In this document: positions 54,020-63,705 of the stretch, piece after piece | Layout: every line of letters begins with the position of its first letter | Position numbering within the stretch: position 1 is the stretch's first letter | Assembly: GCA_964644695.1 (NCBI GenBank) | Contig: CAZXWN010000002.1 | Location: 99,634 to 163,633, forward strand | Origin: CAZXWN01 sp964644695 [NCBI: uncultured bacterium] | GTDB taxonomy: Bacteria > UBP4 > UBA4092 | Reading direction: 5' to 3' | Length of the DNA stretch: 64,000 nucleotides | Program-made: the position numbers and the translations under genes | The notes under the pieces: generated by a model | Told to the model about the DNA's origin: nothing | Databases searched by the model: none | What the model saw: the letters and a program-made list of their open reading frames with translations, nothing else

Positions 54020-57000
54020 ATGTCTCGATATTTTAAGGTAGTTACTTTTTTATTTACTTTGTTATGGATCACAACATCTTTTGCCCAATCTTTAGAAGAT
54101 GAAAAATCACGGTTTAAGATTGCACAGGGCGCTGAATACAAGCCGGGGCGAGTTCTCGTAAAATTCAAATCAAATCAGTCAGAATCCCGGATAAACAGTA
54201 TTCTGGCAAAAACAGGGACGACACTCAAAAAACATCTTCGTGGGCAGGATGTGTATATCCTGGATTTTGATGCCCAAACCGCTTCTTTATCAAAAGTTAT
54301 AAATACTTTTGCTACTTTCTCTTCTTTTGTGGAATATGCTGAACCGGATTATAAAGTAAAGGCGACAGCTGTCCCCAATGATACCTACTATAATCTCCAG
54401 TGGGGAATGCCAAAAATTAAAGCCCCTGTTGTCTGGAATTATGCCAAAGGGAATGATGATTTTGTGGTGGCTGTTATCGACACCGGGATTGATTATAACC
54501 ATTCTGATTTCCAGGGTAAACTGTGGGTCAACAGTAAAGAAATCGCCGGGAATGGGATTGATGATGACGGTAATGGGTATATTGATGATGTTCATGGTTA
54601 TAACTTTGTGACTGGCACTGGCGACCCGTATGATGATGACACCTCCAGTGGTGGGCATGGTTCTCATTGTGCCGGGACGATTGCCGCTGCAACTAATAAT
54701 GCCAATGGAATTGCCGGATTAAACTGGAATGGCAAAATCATGGCACTCAAATTTCTGGATATTAATGGTGAAGGGTATATGAGTGATGCGGCGGAGGCCC
54801 TCCTTTATGCTGTCAATATGGGTGCGCGGATATCCAGTAATAGTTATGGGTCTGCAGCTAATTCCGTTACTTTGAGAAATGCAATCGACAGTGCAAATAC
54901 TAAAGGGCATTTATATGTAGCTTCTGCTGGTAATGAAGCCACAGATATGGATAGTTCATCCTCTTATCCGGGAAGTTACAAACGAGCAAATATGTTGACG
55001 GTCGCCGCAACGGACCAAAGTGATAATCTGAGTTCTTATTCAAATTATGGGACTACGGCTGTACATTTGGCGGCTCCGGGCGATAACATCGCCAGCTGTG
55101 TACGAGGTGGCTATGCCTACATGTACGGGACCTCCATGGCTGCACCTCATGTGGCGGGTGTGGCGGCTTTACTGTGGTCTTCTAACACTGTGCTTCCGAT
55201 GTCACATGTAAAAGGATACATCCTGGATGGTGTGGATTACATTCCGGCATTATATGGTTATGTTTCTACGGGTGGCCGTTTGAATGCGGCGGGTTCATTC
55301 TGGTCCGCATTGACGACCTTCAATGCGTCGCTCAGCGGCAGTAATGTGTCCCTGACATGGACAAACCCGACTCATCCCCAGTTCCAGAATGTCAAAATCA
55401 TGCGTCGAAGTGACACTTATCCCAAAGCTCCTACGGATGGAACACAGGTCTATTTCAGTAATGGCCAGAGTACTCTTGATACCAGTGCCTACTCAGGGCA
55501 AACTTCTTATTATTCAGCGTTTGTTTTGTATTCTACGGGTGCTTATTCACCGGGGGTGCGTGCCGCAGTTTATGTTCCTTATAACCAGTCTGTTTCCAAC
55601 CTCCTCGTCCAATATACCGAAGATGCCAAAGTGAATCTGTATTGGACAAATCCTGCTGACAGCGCCTATGGCTCTACTTTGATTGTCCGTAAATCAGGTT
55701 CCTATCCAACAAGTCCAACGGATGGAACAAATATCTACTGGTATAACGGAACTTCAGCTCAGGATACCGGAGTAACCGCCGGTCAGACTTATTACTATGG
55801 AATATATTGCTTCAATACTTCTGGTTTCTATGGGCCTGCCGTTAATCAGAGAGCCCGGCCGATTGCCTCATTTAAGGTCAATACATTTACGGTTGTTCCG
55901 GGAGATCGTGTCATTCAATTAAACTGGAGTTTGACTTCAACGGGTAAAGCTCCCAAACAATACGGTTTATATCGCAGTGAATCAGCGGTTCCCACCCGAC
56001 CCGGGCAGGGGACTTTACTGGCTTCATTTAATGGGTCTTCTTACACGGATTCCAATGTCAGTTATGGTAAGACCTATTATTATTCCCTCTTTGTTCAAGA
56101 CACTGTGGATGGATGGGGACCTCCGTATTCAGTCATTACTGCCATGAATCGGTGGTTCAATACTGCCGGTGATTTCACCGAAGCGGAGGATACGACAGCC
56201 TGGGGATTTGAATCTATGGCAGGTCTGGGAACAGCACCTACCCAATGGCTGAATACCTATAATGGATCTTCCGGTGTTTTGAAAATCAATCTCACTTCCA
56301 CCAATAGTGGAGTCAAATTAACTTCCTTTGGCCGATTGACGACACAACCCTCGGCCTGGTACCGATTACGGGTCAACTTCCTGGCTGAATCTAATACATT
56401 ATCCCAGGAAATGCTGGGCGTATTGCTTGGTTATGCCAACCCTGCCGGATGGAGTATTGCCGAAGTGTCTGGTAATTTTAATGGCTATACACTCATGACG
56501 ACGAATGTGTGGCAAACCATGGATGTATATCTGAAAACAAAGACAACCTCCATTCAACCTCAATTGATTCTTAAAACAGTAAATGGACAGGGCAGTCTGT
56601 ATATTGATTCAATCGTTGTCGATAAGATGACTCATCCTGCCTCTACCAGTGGAACTGTTTTGACTTATTCAGGCGACAGCTTTACGACATCGGATGACAC
56701 AACACAATGGGCCTTTGAAGGAGTGGCGGGTGCTGTCGGAGGACTTCCAACAGTAGGATATGTGAATACCTTTAGTGGAAGATCCGGAGTAATGGTTTTG
56801 ACCTTTACTGAACAGACTCAAGGCGTGAAGCTGACCTCCTATGGAATGGCAAGTTCCATCGCCGGAACTCAAGCGGTTGTGAATTATGACATGTACTTTA
56901 CGGCACCTCTGGGGACAGGATCGTCTCTCCTGGGTGTGTTGTTTGGAGAAAAAACTCCATTGGCTTTCCCTTATGACCTGGGTGCAGTGGCAGACATGGG

Positions 57001-57184
57001 AACCGTTACGACGGGTCAATGGGTAACTTTCTCGGTTCCGTTGGATTCATTATCTGGGCAATGGACACTGCGTCCCCAGTTGATTATCCAGAACACAACA
57101 GGACTGGGTCAGATTTTCATTGATAGTGCCTCCATTACCAGAGAAACCTCACCTTCCCCGGTATCGGATAGTTTGAACGAATAG
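54020..57184 (+). CDS. Secreted subtilisin-like (S8) serine protease with FN3 and C-terminal repeats
   Basis: A 1054-residue protease. Signal peptide (about 1-22). Fervidolysin-like prodomain (about 45-125), starting at YKPGRVLVKFK. Catalytic domain (about 140-440) with Asp154 (VIDTG), His213 (GHGSHCAG) and Ser372 (GTSMAAPHVAGV). Three FN3-like modules follow (about 445-715). Two similar domains of about 155 residues end the protein (about 725-890 and 900-1045), each opening with GDxFTxxDDTTxWxFE-like sequence, perhaps glycan or surface binding. GGAGAG lies 5 bases before the ATG; an earlier TTG at 54008 lies on that site. Likely a surface or released enzyme. Confidence 0.92.
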   Translation: MSRYFKVVTFLFTLLWITTSFAQSLEDEKSRFKIAQGAEYKPGRVLVKFKSNQSESRINSILAKTGTTLKKHLRGQDVYILDFDAQTASLSKVINTFATFSSFVEYAEPDYKVKATAVPNDTYYNLQWGMPKIKAPVVWNYAKGNDDFVVAVIDTGIDYNHSDFQGKLWVNSKEIAGNGIDDDGNGYIDDVHGYNFVTGTGDPYDDDTSSGGHGSHCAGTIAAATNNANGIAGLNWNGKIMALKFLDINGEGYMSDAAEALLYAVNMGARISSNSYGSAANSVTLRNAIDSANTKGHLYVASAGNEATDMDSSSSYPGSYKRANMLTVAATDQSDNLSSYSNYGTTAVHLAAPGDNIASCVRGGYAYMYGTSMAAPHVAGVAALLWSSNTVLPMSHVKGYILDGVDYIPALYGYVSTGGRLNAAGSFWSALTTFNASLSGSNVSLTWTNPTHPQFQNVKIMRRSDTYPKAPTDGTQVYFSNGQSTLDTSAYSGQTSYYSAFVLYSTGAYSPGVRAAVYVPYNQSVSNLLVQYTEDAKVNLYWTNPADSAYGSTLIVRKSGSYPTSPTDGTNIYWYNGTSAQDTGVTAGQTYYYGIYCFNTSGFYGPAVNQRARPIASFKVNTFTVVPGDRVIQLNWSLTSTGKAPKQYGLYRSESAVPTRPGQGTLLASFNGSSYTDSNVSYGKTYYYSLFVQDTVDGWGPPYSVITAMNRWFNTAGDFTEAEDTTAWGFESMAGLGTAPTQWLNTYNGSSGVLKINLTSTNSGVKLTSFGRLTTQPSAWYRLRVNFLAESNTLSQEMLGVLLGYANPAGWSIAEVSGNFNGYTLMTTNVWQTMDVYLKTKTTSIQPQLILKTVNGQGSLYIDSIVVDKMTHPASTSGTVLTYSGDSFTTSDDTTQWAFEGVAGAVGGLPTVGYVNTFSGRSGVMVLTFTEQTQGVKLTSYGMASSIAGTQAVVNYDMYFTAPLGTGSSLLGVLFGEKTPLAFPYDLGAVADMGTVTTGQWVTFSVPLDSLSGQWTLRPQLIIQNTTGLGQIFIDSASITRETSPSPVSDSLNE

Positions 57185-57204
57185 TAAAATTGAAGAAGAC
57201 AATA

Positions 57205-57243
57205 AAGAGCCGTTCCGGACATTCGGAGCGGCTTTTCTTTTTA
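57205..57243 (+). terminator. Rho-independent terminator
   Basis: AAAGAGCCG and CGGCTTTT with inner TCCG/CGGA pairing, followed by a T-rich tail, close the subtilase gene. Confidence 0.8.
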
Positions 57244-57320
57244 TCGGGTTGGTAGATTTTGCCGGGTGCTGTAAAATCGTAAGGATGTTTATCAGAGAAT
57301 CTATAAAGGAATAACTATAA

Positions 57321-58271
57321 ATGAAAAAAGCCCTTATTGTCTGTCTGTTTTGGATCCTTGGGATAATTCCTGTTGTTGCGAGAGAATGGACTCCCTTACT
57401 TCTTCCAGATACGAGACCGGTATCTCTGGAGACGGTAGTCCGGGGAGAGAATATCTCTCTCAGTTTTGACTCCAGTTTTGGCGGGACTGTTTTATTGTTT
57501 ATTCCAGAAGGATATAAACCATCACCTAAAGGAATTGATCTGGTGGTTCATTTCCATACCAATCATAATTTTGTTCGGCAGCAATTCACCGTAGAGAATC
57601 GGCAGGCATTGTTATTGACTGTAAATTTTCCGGGATTGTCAGCGGCCTATCGGACACCCTTTCAGAATGATTCCACTTTATGGTCCCATATCCTTTCCCA
57701 GGCGATGGACTCTGCCTCTCAACTGCATCCTGAATATCCCCGGCATTGGAGAAAGATAGGATTGACTTCATTCAGCGCAGGATATGGAGCCGTTCGGGAA
57801 CTCTTAAAAAATCCCACCATTTATTCTCAAATCCAGGAAGTCGTCTTGATTGATTCACTTCATACCGGAATCAAAGATACCACCCGGCGGGAACTGGAAA
57901 CAGAACCCATGGAACCCTTTGTAAAACTGGCCAAGGATGCGGTCAAAGGCAAGAAATTATTTATTACGAGCCATTCTGCCATTATCCCGGAGACTTATGC
58001 GGGAACTCCGGAAACCAATCAATATCTCATCCAGAAAGTCAATGGAAAAGCACGGCTGGTGGTCACAAAACCTGATGAAGTGATTCAGACGACCGGTAAA
58101 ATCTGGCTGGTCTATGACAAAGGCCGTTTCCATGTTCGGGGTTATACGGGAACCCAGGCGATATCCCACTTATCCCAATTATGGGCATTAAGGTACTGGT
58201 TCCGGGGTATGGAAATCGGGACTCCTCCCGAGGTGATGCCTAAATCCGGTCAAGCTCGTAAACTGCGGTAA
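57321..58271 (+). CDS. Exported alpha/beta hydrolase-like protein
   Basis: A 316-residue protein with signal peptide (about 1-20). LIPEGYKPSPKGIDLVVHFH is the usual core strand, and SFSAGYGAVREL (Ser near residue 154) is a nucleophile-elbow-like sequence. VLIDSLHTG and FITSHSAIIPET could hold the acid and histidine. Substrate unknown. AAAGGAA precedes the ATG. The end overlaps the convergent endonuclease IV-like gene by 22 bases. Confidence 0.65.
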   Translation: MKKALIVCLFWILGIIPVVAREWTPLLLPDTRPVSLETVVRGENISLSFDSSFGGTVLLFIPEGYKPSPKGIDLVVHFHTNHNFVRQQFTVENRQALLLTVNFPGLSAAYRTPFQNDSTLWSHILSQAMDSASQLHPEYPRHWRKIGLTSFSAGYGAVRELLKNPTIYSQIQEVVLIDSLHTGIKDTTRRELETEPMEPFVKLAKDAVKGKKLFITSHSAIIPETYAGTPETNQYLIQKVNGKARLVVTKPDEVIQTTGKIWLVYDKGRFHVRGYTGTQAISHLSQLWALRYWFRGMEIGTPPEVMPKSGQARKLR

Positions 58272-59104
58272 GTCTTCTGAATCAGGAGTGCATCCTCTTC
58301 AATACTGGGTGACTCACAGATCAAAAAGCCTGAGCAGCGATTCTTTTTCAGGACAGACAAGTAATCCCGATATTTCAAATCAGCTTCTTCAAAGATGAGA
58401 TGGTGTTTTTCGCCTTTGGGTCCGTAGGCGATCCCGGAAAGGTGCAGATGCATTTCTTCCAAGGCCTGCCGTCCAAGAGCCTGATCCACTTTACTGAGTA
58501 TTTCTTCAAACTCAGGGATTGAGTTCCATGCGCCATTCTCTCTTGCATGAAGATGAGATAGATCTATACAGGGATAAATCCCCATATCTTTTCCTAATTG
58601 GAGGAGTTCATCCAGACTCCCGAACTGAGTCGCTTTCCCTGTTGTTTCGGGTCTGACCCGAATGTTGATTTTTTCCTGCTCCAGTGTTTTTAAGATGCCT
58701 TCCATTTCATGAGCTATTTTCTTGTAAACGACATCCGGGTCATCTCCAAGATAATATCCCGCATGAAAGACTACGCTTTCGGCACCACAGAGGGAACCAA
58801 TCCGGGCTGAATCCAGTATGCGTTTAATACTGGCTTTTAGTTTTTCGGGTTCGCGGGCGTTCAGATTGATGAAATAGGGGGCATGGACTGTCAGCCGAAT
58901 ACCTGTTTTTTCTTTGGTTTCTTTGACTTTAGCTGCTGTTGCCGGGCCCATTCGGACGCCCTGAACAAACTCCATTTCCATACAATCCAAACCTAATTCT
59001 TTAACGCGTTGGATTCCGGCGAGAGTCGAGGGTTCCGCTGAGCTGCGAGGACATCCTGCCGGCCCAATCAATAACTTATGTCCTTGTTTTTGTGTGGGAT
59101 TCAT
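58250..59104 (-). CDS. Endonuclease IV-like TIM barrel (AP endonuclease family 2)
   Basis: A 284-residue TIM-barrel protein of the apurinic endonuclease IV/xylose isomerase-like family. Metal-site residues expected of Nfo are seen as VFHAGYY (His), PETTGKATQFGSLDEL (Glu), CIDLSHLHARENG (Asp and His), MHLHLSGIAYGPKGEKHHL (His) and FEEAD. It probably cuts DNA at abasic sites, as E. coli Nfo does, with the usual length. The neighbours give no further clue. Confidence 0.85.
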   Translation of the reverse strand: MNPTQKQGHKLLIGPAGCPRSSAEPSTLAGIQRVKELGLDCMEMEFVQGVRMGPATAAKVKETKEKTGIRLTVHAPYFINLNAREPEKLKASIKRILDSARIGSLCGAESVVFHAGYYLGDDPDVVYKKIAHEMEGILKTLEQEKINIRVRPETTGKATQFGSLDELLQLGKDMGIYPCIDLSHLHARENGAWNSIPEFEEILSKVDQALGRQALEEMHLHLSGIAYGPKGEKHHLIFEEADLKYRDYLSVLKKNRCSGFLICESPSIEEDALLIQKTYRSLRA

Positions 59105-59293
59105 GGAATTAATCCTATCTGAACCCGGTCTCTAAAAAAAGATACAAAGAGTTAAATATGTGAAAAAAAGTTAGACCCTGCTGTAAGTGTCGGTTATACT
59201 ACAAAAAGAGAAGTTTTATGTCGGTGTCTTGTGTCTATGGATGTCGGTCCGTATGAACACCTAATTGATATTTTGAAGAAAGGAAATACTCTG

Positions 59294-59878
59294 ATGCCTA
59301 TATTCCCGGAATTGATTGATGAGAAATTTCCAGTGAATGCAAAACTATCCAATGGAACCCCTGTTCTGATTCGTAATATTCATGCGGATGATACGGATTT
59401 GTTGTGGGCCTTTTTTAAGGAAATTCCCATCCATGACAAACTCTATTTAAAAGAAGATTTAAGTGAACCTGAAGTTGCTCGGGAATGGTGTCAGAATCTG
59501 GATTACTGTTCCATGTTACCGGTCATTGCCCTGATTGAAGGCAAGATCGTTGGATATACACTTCTGCAGCATGAGACAAGGACCTGGCAGCGGCATACAG
59601 GGACAGTCCGAATGGCAGTTCATCCGGGATACCGGGGGATGGGGTTAGCCAAATTACTTCTCTCTCATGTCGTTGATATGGGAATGCATTGTGGACTGGA
59701 TCGGTTACAGGCCGAAGTCATGGGGGAACAAAAGGCGGCTATCCGATTATTCGAGAGTTTTGGGTTTGTGAAAATGGCGGTGGTCCCCAAACATGTCATT
59801 GATAATAATGGAACAGCTCACGACTATGTCTTAATGGTTTATCCCATGCGTGATGTAGAACGGCACGCCGCAGATTGA
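59294..59878 (+). CDS. GNAT family N-acetyltransferase
   Basis: A 194-residue acetyltransferase. The acetyl-CoA site is seen as VRMAVHPGYRGMGLAKLLL, followed by LQAEVMGEQKAAIRLFESFGF, the common GNAT close. LIRNIHADDTDLL opens the fold. Substrate unknown. ATG 59294 is preferred (AAAGGAAA 7-9 bases upstream); in-frame GTG 59231 and ATG 59237 give 19-21 extra residues with no obvious site. A bidirectional terminator follows. Confidence 0.82.
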   Translation: MPIFPELIDEKFPVNAKLSNGTPVLIRNIHADDTDLLWAFFKEIPIHDKLYLKEDLSEPEVAREWCQNLDYCSMLPVIALIEGKIVGYTLLQHETRTWQRHTGTVRMAVHPGYRGMGLAKLLLSHVVDMGMHCGLDRLQAEVMGEQKAAIRLFESFGFVKMAVVPKHVIDNNGTAHDYVLMVYPMRDVERHAAD

Positions 59879-59902
59879 TCTCCCTAATACTGAAGTAATA
59901 AA

Positions 59903-59940
59903 TAAGCCCCGGCAGGAATTCATCCTGACCGGGGCTTTTA
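59903..59940. terminator. Bidirectional rho-independent terminator
   Basis: AAGCCCCGG and CCGGGGCTT with inner AGGA/TCCT pairing, T-rich on both sides, between the GNAT and the convergent maf gene. Confidence 0.85.
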
Positions 59941-59952
59941 TCATTTATTTTG

Positions 59953-60546
59953 TCAGGGTTTGGGAAGGCAGGTAATACCAAATTTGACGAGAACATCCGC
60001 AAGCGCCGCAACGGGTAATCCCACCACATTGGAATAATCACCATTGACCGATTTTATCAGCAGGGAGCCTTTTCCCTGGATGGCATAAGCGCCTGCTTTG
60101 CCCATAGGTTCACCCGTCTGGATATAGGCCTTGATCAATTCTGGAGACAACTTCCTGAAAGTGACTTCTGTAATGACATGTTTTTCGATCATCTTGTCAC
60201 CCTGGAGGATACATAACCCGGTGATGACTTGATGGGTTTTACCCGATAAACGGGTCAACATTTTGGCGGCATCGGCTTCATCTTTGGGTTTTTCCAGAAT
60301 GTGCTGGCCGAGGACGACAATCGTATCTCCCCCAATAATGACAGCCGTGGGGTCATGAACGAGTTCCGATACATCGGAAGCCTTTAGATATGCCAGTGCC
60401 TGACAGTAATCTGCAGGGTCCAAATCTCCCTCAATATTTTCCTCACGGGGAGAAGGGATAATCTCAAAATCCAACCCCATTAAAGTTAACAGGTCTTTCC
60501 GTCGGGGTGAAGCGGAAGCCAGGATGATTCGTGGTTGTGATTTCAT
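59953..60546 (-). CDS. maf: Maf-family nucleotide pyrophosphatase
   Basis: A 197-residue Maf/YhdE-type pyrophosphatase that hydrolyses dTTP, UTP or similar (non-canonical) nucleotides. The N-terminus ILASASPRRKDLLTLMG and the later GGDTIVVL, KPKDEADAAKMLTRLSGKTHQVITGL and GKAGAYAIQGKGSLLIKSVNGDYSNVVGLP are the family signatures, in correct order. It begins 12 bases after the stop of the next gene and is co-transcribed with it. Confidence 0.93.
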   Translation of the reverse strand: MKSQPRIILASASPRRKDLLTLMGLDFEIIPSPREENIEGDLDPADYCQALAYLKASDVSELVHDPTAVIIGGDTIVVLGQHILEKPKDEADAAKMLTRLSGKTHQVITGLCILQGDKMIEKHVITEVTFRKLSPELIKAYIQTGEPMGKAGAYAIQGKGSLLIKSVNGDYSNVVGLPVAALADVLVKFGITCLPKP

Positions 60547-60558
60547 TTATCTATTTTA

Positions 60559-61878
60559 TCAAAGAATATCGCCGGAACTGATAGTCCCATTGGTTGGGTC
60601 ATAGACTGTCTGTGTGTCCTGGGTTTGCTGATCCGGTCCGACGCTGAAGACTACTGGAGGGACAGCGGCATCAGCCTGTTTGAACAGGAAATCTTTGCCA
60701 CTAAAACAATCCACAGGCAGGGACGGGAGATAACCCGGGACCAATTGTGAAAGGGACTGAGGATATTGTCCGGTTTTTCTCTGGTATAACTGAGCCGCGG
60801 CATTAAGGGATATCAGGGCCAGCCGATTTTTTGCAACATCTCTGCGAATCATCATTGACTCGTAGGAGGGTTGGAAAAGTCGAAGGATGAAGTTTTTGGG
60901 CATTTTCTGCTTAAATTGAACACTCAGATTTTCTTTGTTTTGTCTTTCAAAATCACGATACATGGAATCAATTTCCCGGATAATCTTTCCTTTATTGAAA
61001 AATATGTTGATTTGGACTAACAGGCTGGTGAGCCGATTTCGACTTGTATTTTCTTCAATCATTTTTTTGTAATCGGACAGATGATTGACCGTATAAAGGA
61101 TGGAACTGTATTCACCACGAGCAGCATTAAGTCCGGAATTGTATGATTTATGGAACCGGTAAGACTCCTCCGCAATCTTTTGCAGCTGGGCATCACTCAG
61201 TTTGCCGGATTTAATTAAATAGTTCAGGGGTTTGGCGGGGATTTGGGTGCAGGCAATCCCAATCAGGTATTGGATCATGAATGGACTGTCCTGCATCAAA
61301 TTATGGCCTAATTGAACACTACTTAAATAACACTGGAGAGCGGTTTCAATATCATTTCTGGCTTCCGCCTGTTTTCCCATAACAACGAGATACTTAACCA
61401 TGGTCTGAACTTTTAAAAAATTCATAACATAAGAGTTCATTGTAGGGTTTTGGGTTGGAATACTCCAACCTGCCGTATCCAGTGAAGAAATAATGAGTTC
61501 CAGGGCGGGCCTGTTTTTGTTGATTTGCTGTTGAAGTTCTGGATAACTGTTTTCAGTCCAACCTATCCGTACAATACTGTCGTAGTCGAAAGAGGCAATG
61601 ATGTATTTATCCCCTGAACGGTTGAATTGTTCATATCCTTCCAGAAAAGTGATCAATTTTGGATTAGTTTTTGGATTTTCTTTAACTTGTTTCTTTGTTT
61701 CTTCTAACCATGGGTCGGCGACAGAGGAGTCCTCTTTCACTGAAGTATTATTGAGAGTTATTGGAACAACCCAGTCCATATTTCGGGGCATTTGGAGCCG
61801 ATCGTATCCCAGCCAGAGCAGACAGAACAGGACTAATCCACAGAGTGTGTAGAAAAATACTTTTACATAAGTCGGCAT
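60559..61878 (-). CDS. Membrane-anchored protein with GspG-tail-like C-terminus
   Basis: A 439-residue protein with one N-terminal membrane segment (about 5-25) and a long helical body. The C-terminal part reads LNAAAQLYQRKTGQYPQSL then LVPGYLPSLPVDCFSGKDF, closely like the end of GspG-type pseudopilin and related proteins of Planctomycetes-like bacteria (YP..L..L.P.YLP.LP.DPFSG). The rest is not recognised. AAGGAG lies 8 bases before the ATG. Confidence 0.65.
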   Translation of the reverse strand: MPTYVKVFFYTLCGLVLFCLLWLGYDRLQMPRNMDWVVPITLNNTSVKEDSSVADPWLEETKKQVKENPKTNPKLITFLEGYEQFNRSGDKYIIASFDYDSIVRIGWTENSYPELQQQINKNRPALELIISSLDTAGWSIPTQNPTMNSYVMNFLKVQTMVKYLVVMGKQAEARNDIETALQCYLSSVQLGHNLMQDSPFMIQYLIGIACTQIPAKPLNYLIKSGKLSDAQLQKIAEESYRFHKSYNSGLNAARGEYSSILYTVNHLSDYKKMIEENTSRNRLTSLLVQINIFFNKGKIIREIDSMYRDFERQNKENLSVQFKQKMPKNFILRLFQPSYESMMIRRDVAKNRLALISLNAAAQLYQRKTGQYPQSLSQLVPGYLPSLPVDCFSGKDFLFKQADAAVPPVVFSVGPDQQTQDTQTVYDPTNGTISSGDIL

Positions 61879-62173
61879 TTGATAACTCCTTCTGATTGAA
61901 TATTCCTAATTATATGTGATTAATGAATATATGAAAGACTTTTCATCCTTCTGATACTATTTACGAATGACCCCCCTCTTATCTTCCCTGCATATTTGAG
62001 GGTAAGACTTTCAATATGGTTCGAATGACTCACGGAGCTGCTCGGAGATGGTCCGTACCCCCTTCGTTTGTGGTTCGTTGGCCGGATGAAGTTTGTAGGA
62101 AAATAGTTGGGAGGGGAGTAAGGGGGGTATCCCTTGTTATAATGAAAGAATATTTAACCTGTGAGGTATAAAG
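61879..62173. other. Divergent intergenic region with repeat copy D
   Basis: No gene is supported. It holds hairpin repeat copy D (62022-62078) and a TATAAT at 62138-62143, 30 bases before the ubiD ATG, without a clear -35 box. The gene to the left starts on the minus strand. Confidence 0.55.
62022..62078. repeat. Dispersed hairpin repeat, copy D
   Basis: CGAATGACTCACGGA (62022-62036), a 15-base spacer, then TCCGT (62052-62056). The outer right arm is broken by ACCCCCTTCGTTT before GTGGTTCG, which resembles the expected end of the arm. The inserted piece matches, inverted, the box at 42153. Confidence 0.6.
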
Positions 62174-63619
62174 ATGGCTTTTAAAGACTTGCGTGAATAT
62201 ATTGCAGCACTGGATAAAGCAGGCGACTTGAAACGGGTATCGGTTGAAGTTGATCCGATATTGGAAATGTCTGAGATTGCAGACCGGTTGGTGAAAAATC
62301 AAGGACCGGCGGTGTTGTTTGAGAAAGCCAAAGGGTCACAGTTCCCGGTCGCGATGAATTTATTTGGGACTCAGGACCGACTCAATCTGGCGTTTGGTGT
62401 GAAAGATATCAAGGAGATACCGGACAGGATCCGGGAATTCATGCAGTTACAGCCTCCGGCGGGTTTGTGGGACAAAATCATGCTGTTACCGAAACTGGGG
62501 GAACTGACCCAATTTATTCCGAAGGTGGTTAAATCGGGACCCTGTAAAGAAGTCATCAAGACGGGAGACCAGATCAAACTGTCTGAACTGCCGATATTAA
62601 AAACATGGCCTCAGGATGGGGGTCGATATGTCACCCTTCCTATTTGTATTACGAAAGACCCGCGGACCGGAATCCGAAACTCTGGGATGTACAGGATCCA
62701 GATATATGATGATACGACGACGGGAATGCATTTCCAGCTGCATAAACATGCGGCACGGCATGAAGAAGCCTATGGCAAGATGGGAAAACGGTTGGAGATG
62801 GCGGTTGCTATTGGAGCGGATCCGGCAAGCATTTATGCCGCTACGGCACCCTGTCCGGATAACATTGATGAATTTTTGCTGGCGGGATTTATCCGCAGGG
62901 AACCGGTGGAGTTGGTGAAATGTGAAACCGTCGATTTAGAAGTCCCTGCTCATTCTGAATTTGTTTTAGAAGGGTATGTGGACCCGACAGAGAGACGGGT
63001 AGAAGGGCCCTTTGGAGATCATACGGGGTACTACTCCCTGGCGGAACCTTACCCAGTGTTTCATGTGACCTGCATCACGCACCGGAAGGATGCCATTTAT
63101 CCGGCGACAGTGGTGGGTCGGCCTATCATGGAAGACTTTTATCTGGGGGATGCGACATTACAGATATTCCTGCCGATGCTGCAAATGACGGTCCCTGAAA
63201 TTGTGGATATGTATATGCCGCCGGAGGGCGTATTCCATAACTGTTGTATTGTCAGTATCAAAAAATCGTATCCGGGCCAGGCGCGGAAGGTGATGCATGC
63301 CCTGTGGGGACTGGGTCAGATGATGTTCACGAAACTGATTATTGTGGTGGATGAGTCGGTCAATCTTCGAGATTTATCGGAAGTCAGCTGGGTGGTGTTT
63401 AATAATATTGATGCCCGGAGGGATTTGGAAATTGTGGATGGACCTCTGGATGATTTGGACCGGGCGGCTCCGGTGGGTCGGCTGGGTGCCAAGCTGGGTG
63501 TGGATGCAACGGTTAAGTTACCGGAAGAAGGAATGCCGCGGCCCTGGGGTGACCCCATCGAAATGTCTCCCGATATCAAAGAACAGGTCTCTAAACGCTG
63601 GAAGGAATATGGGCTTTAG
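62174..63619 (+). CDS. ubiD: UbiD-family (prenylated-FMN) decarboxylase
   Basis: A 481-residue UbiD-type decarboxylase, using prenylated FMN made by a UbiX-type partner to carboxylate or decarboxylate aromatic or alpha,beta-unsaturated acids (ubiquinone or menaquinone precursor, or another substrate). VAMNLFGTQDRLNLAFG, ILKTWPQDGGRYVTLPICITKDP, GADPASIYAATAPCPD and EGPFGDHTGYYSL are the typical blocks, the last holding the catalytic Glu region. Length fits. GTGAGG lies 8 bases before the ATG. No ubiX is in the window. Confidence 0.93.
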   Translation: MAFKDLREYIAALDKAGDLKRVSVEVDPILEMSEIADRLVKNQGPAVLFEKAKGSQFPVAMNLFGTQDRLNLAFGVKDIKEIPDRIREFMQLQPPAGLWDKIMLLPKLGELTQFIPKVVKSGPCKEVIKTGDQIKLSELPILKTWPQDGGRYVTLPICITKDPRTGIRNSGMYRIQIYDDTTTGMHFQLHKHAARHEEAYGKMGKRLEMAVAIGADPASIYAATAPCPDNIDEFLLAGFIRREPVELVKCETVDLEVPAHSEFVLEGYVDPTERRVEGPFGDHTGYYSLAEPYPVFHVTCITHRKDAIYPATVVGRPIMEDFYLGDATLQIFLPMLQMTVPEIVDMYMPPEGVFHNCCIVSIKKSYPGQARKVMHALWGLGQMMFTKLIIVVDESVNLRDLSEVSWVVFNNIDARRDLEIVDGPLDDLDRAAPVGRLGAKLGVDATVKLPEEGMPRPWGDPIEMSPDIKEQVSKRWKEYGL

Positions 63620-63659
63620 AACGCAATAGATACTGTATATTTTCATGGCTTTTGAAAGG

Positions 63660-63705
63660 TCCATCGTATCCATGTAAAACGGGATACGATGGATTTTTGT
63701 TTTAT
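63660..63705 (+). terminator. Rho-independent terminator of ubiD
   Basis: TCCATCGTATCC (63660-63671) and its exact complement GGATACGATGGA (63682-63693), then TTTTTGTTTT. Confidence 0.9.
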
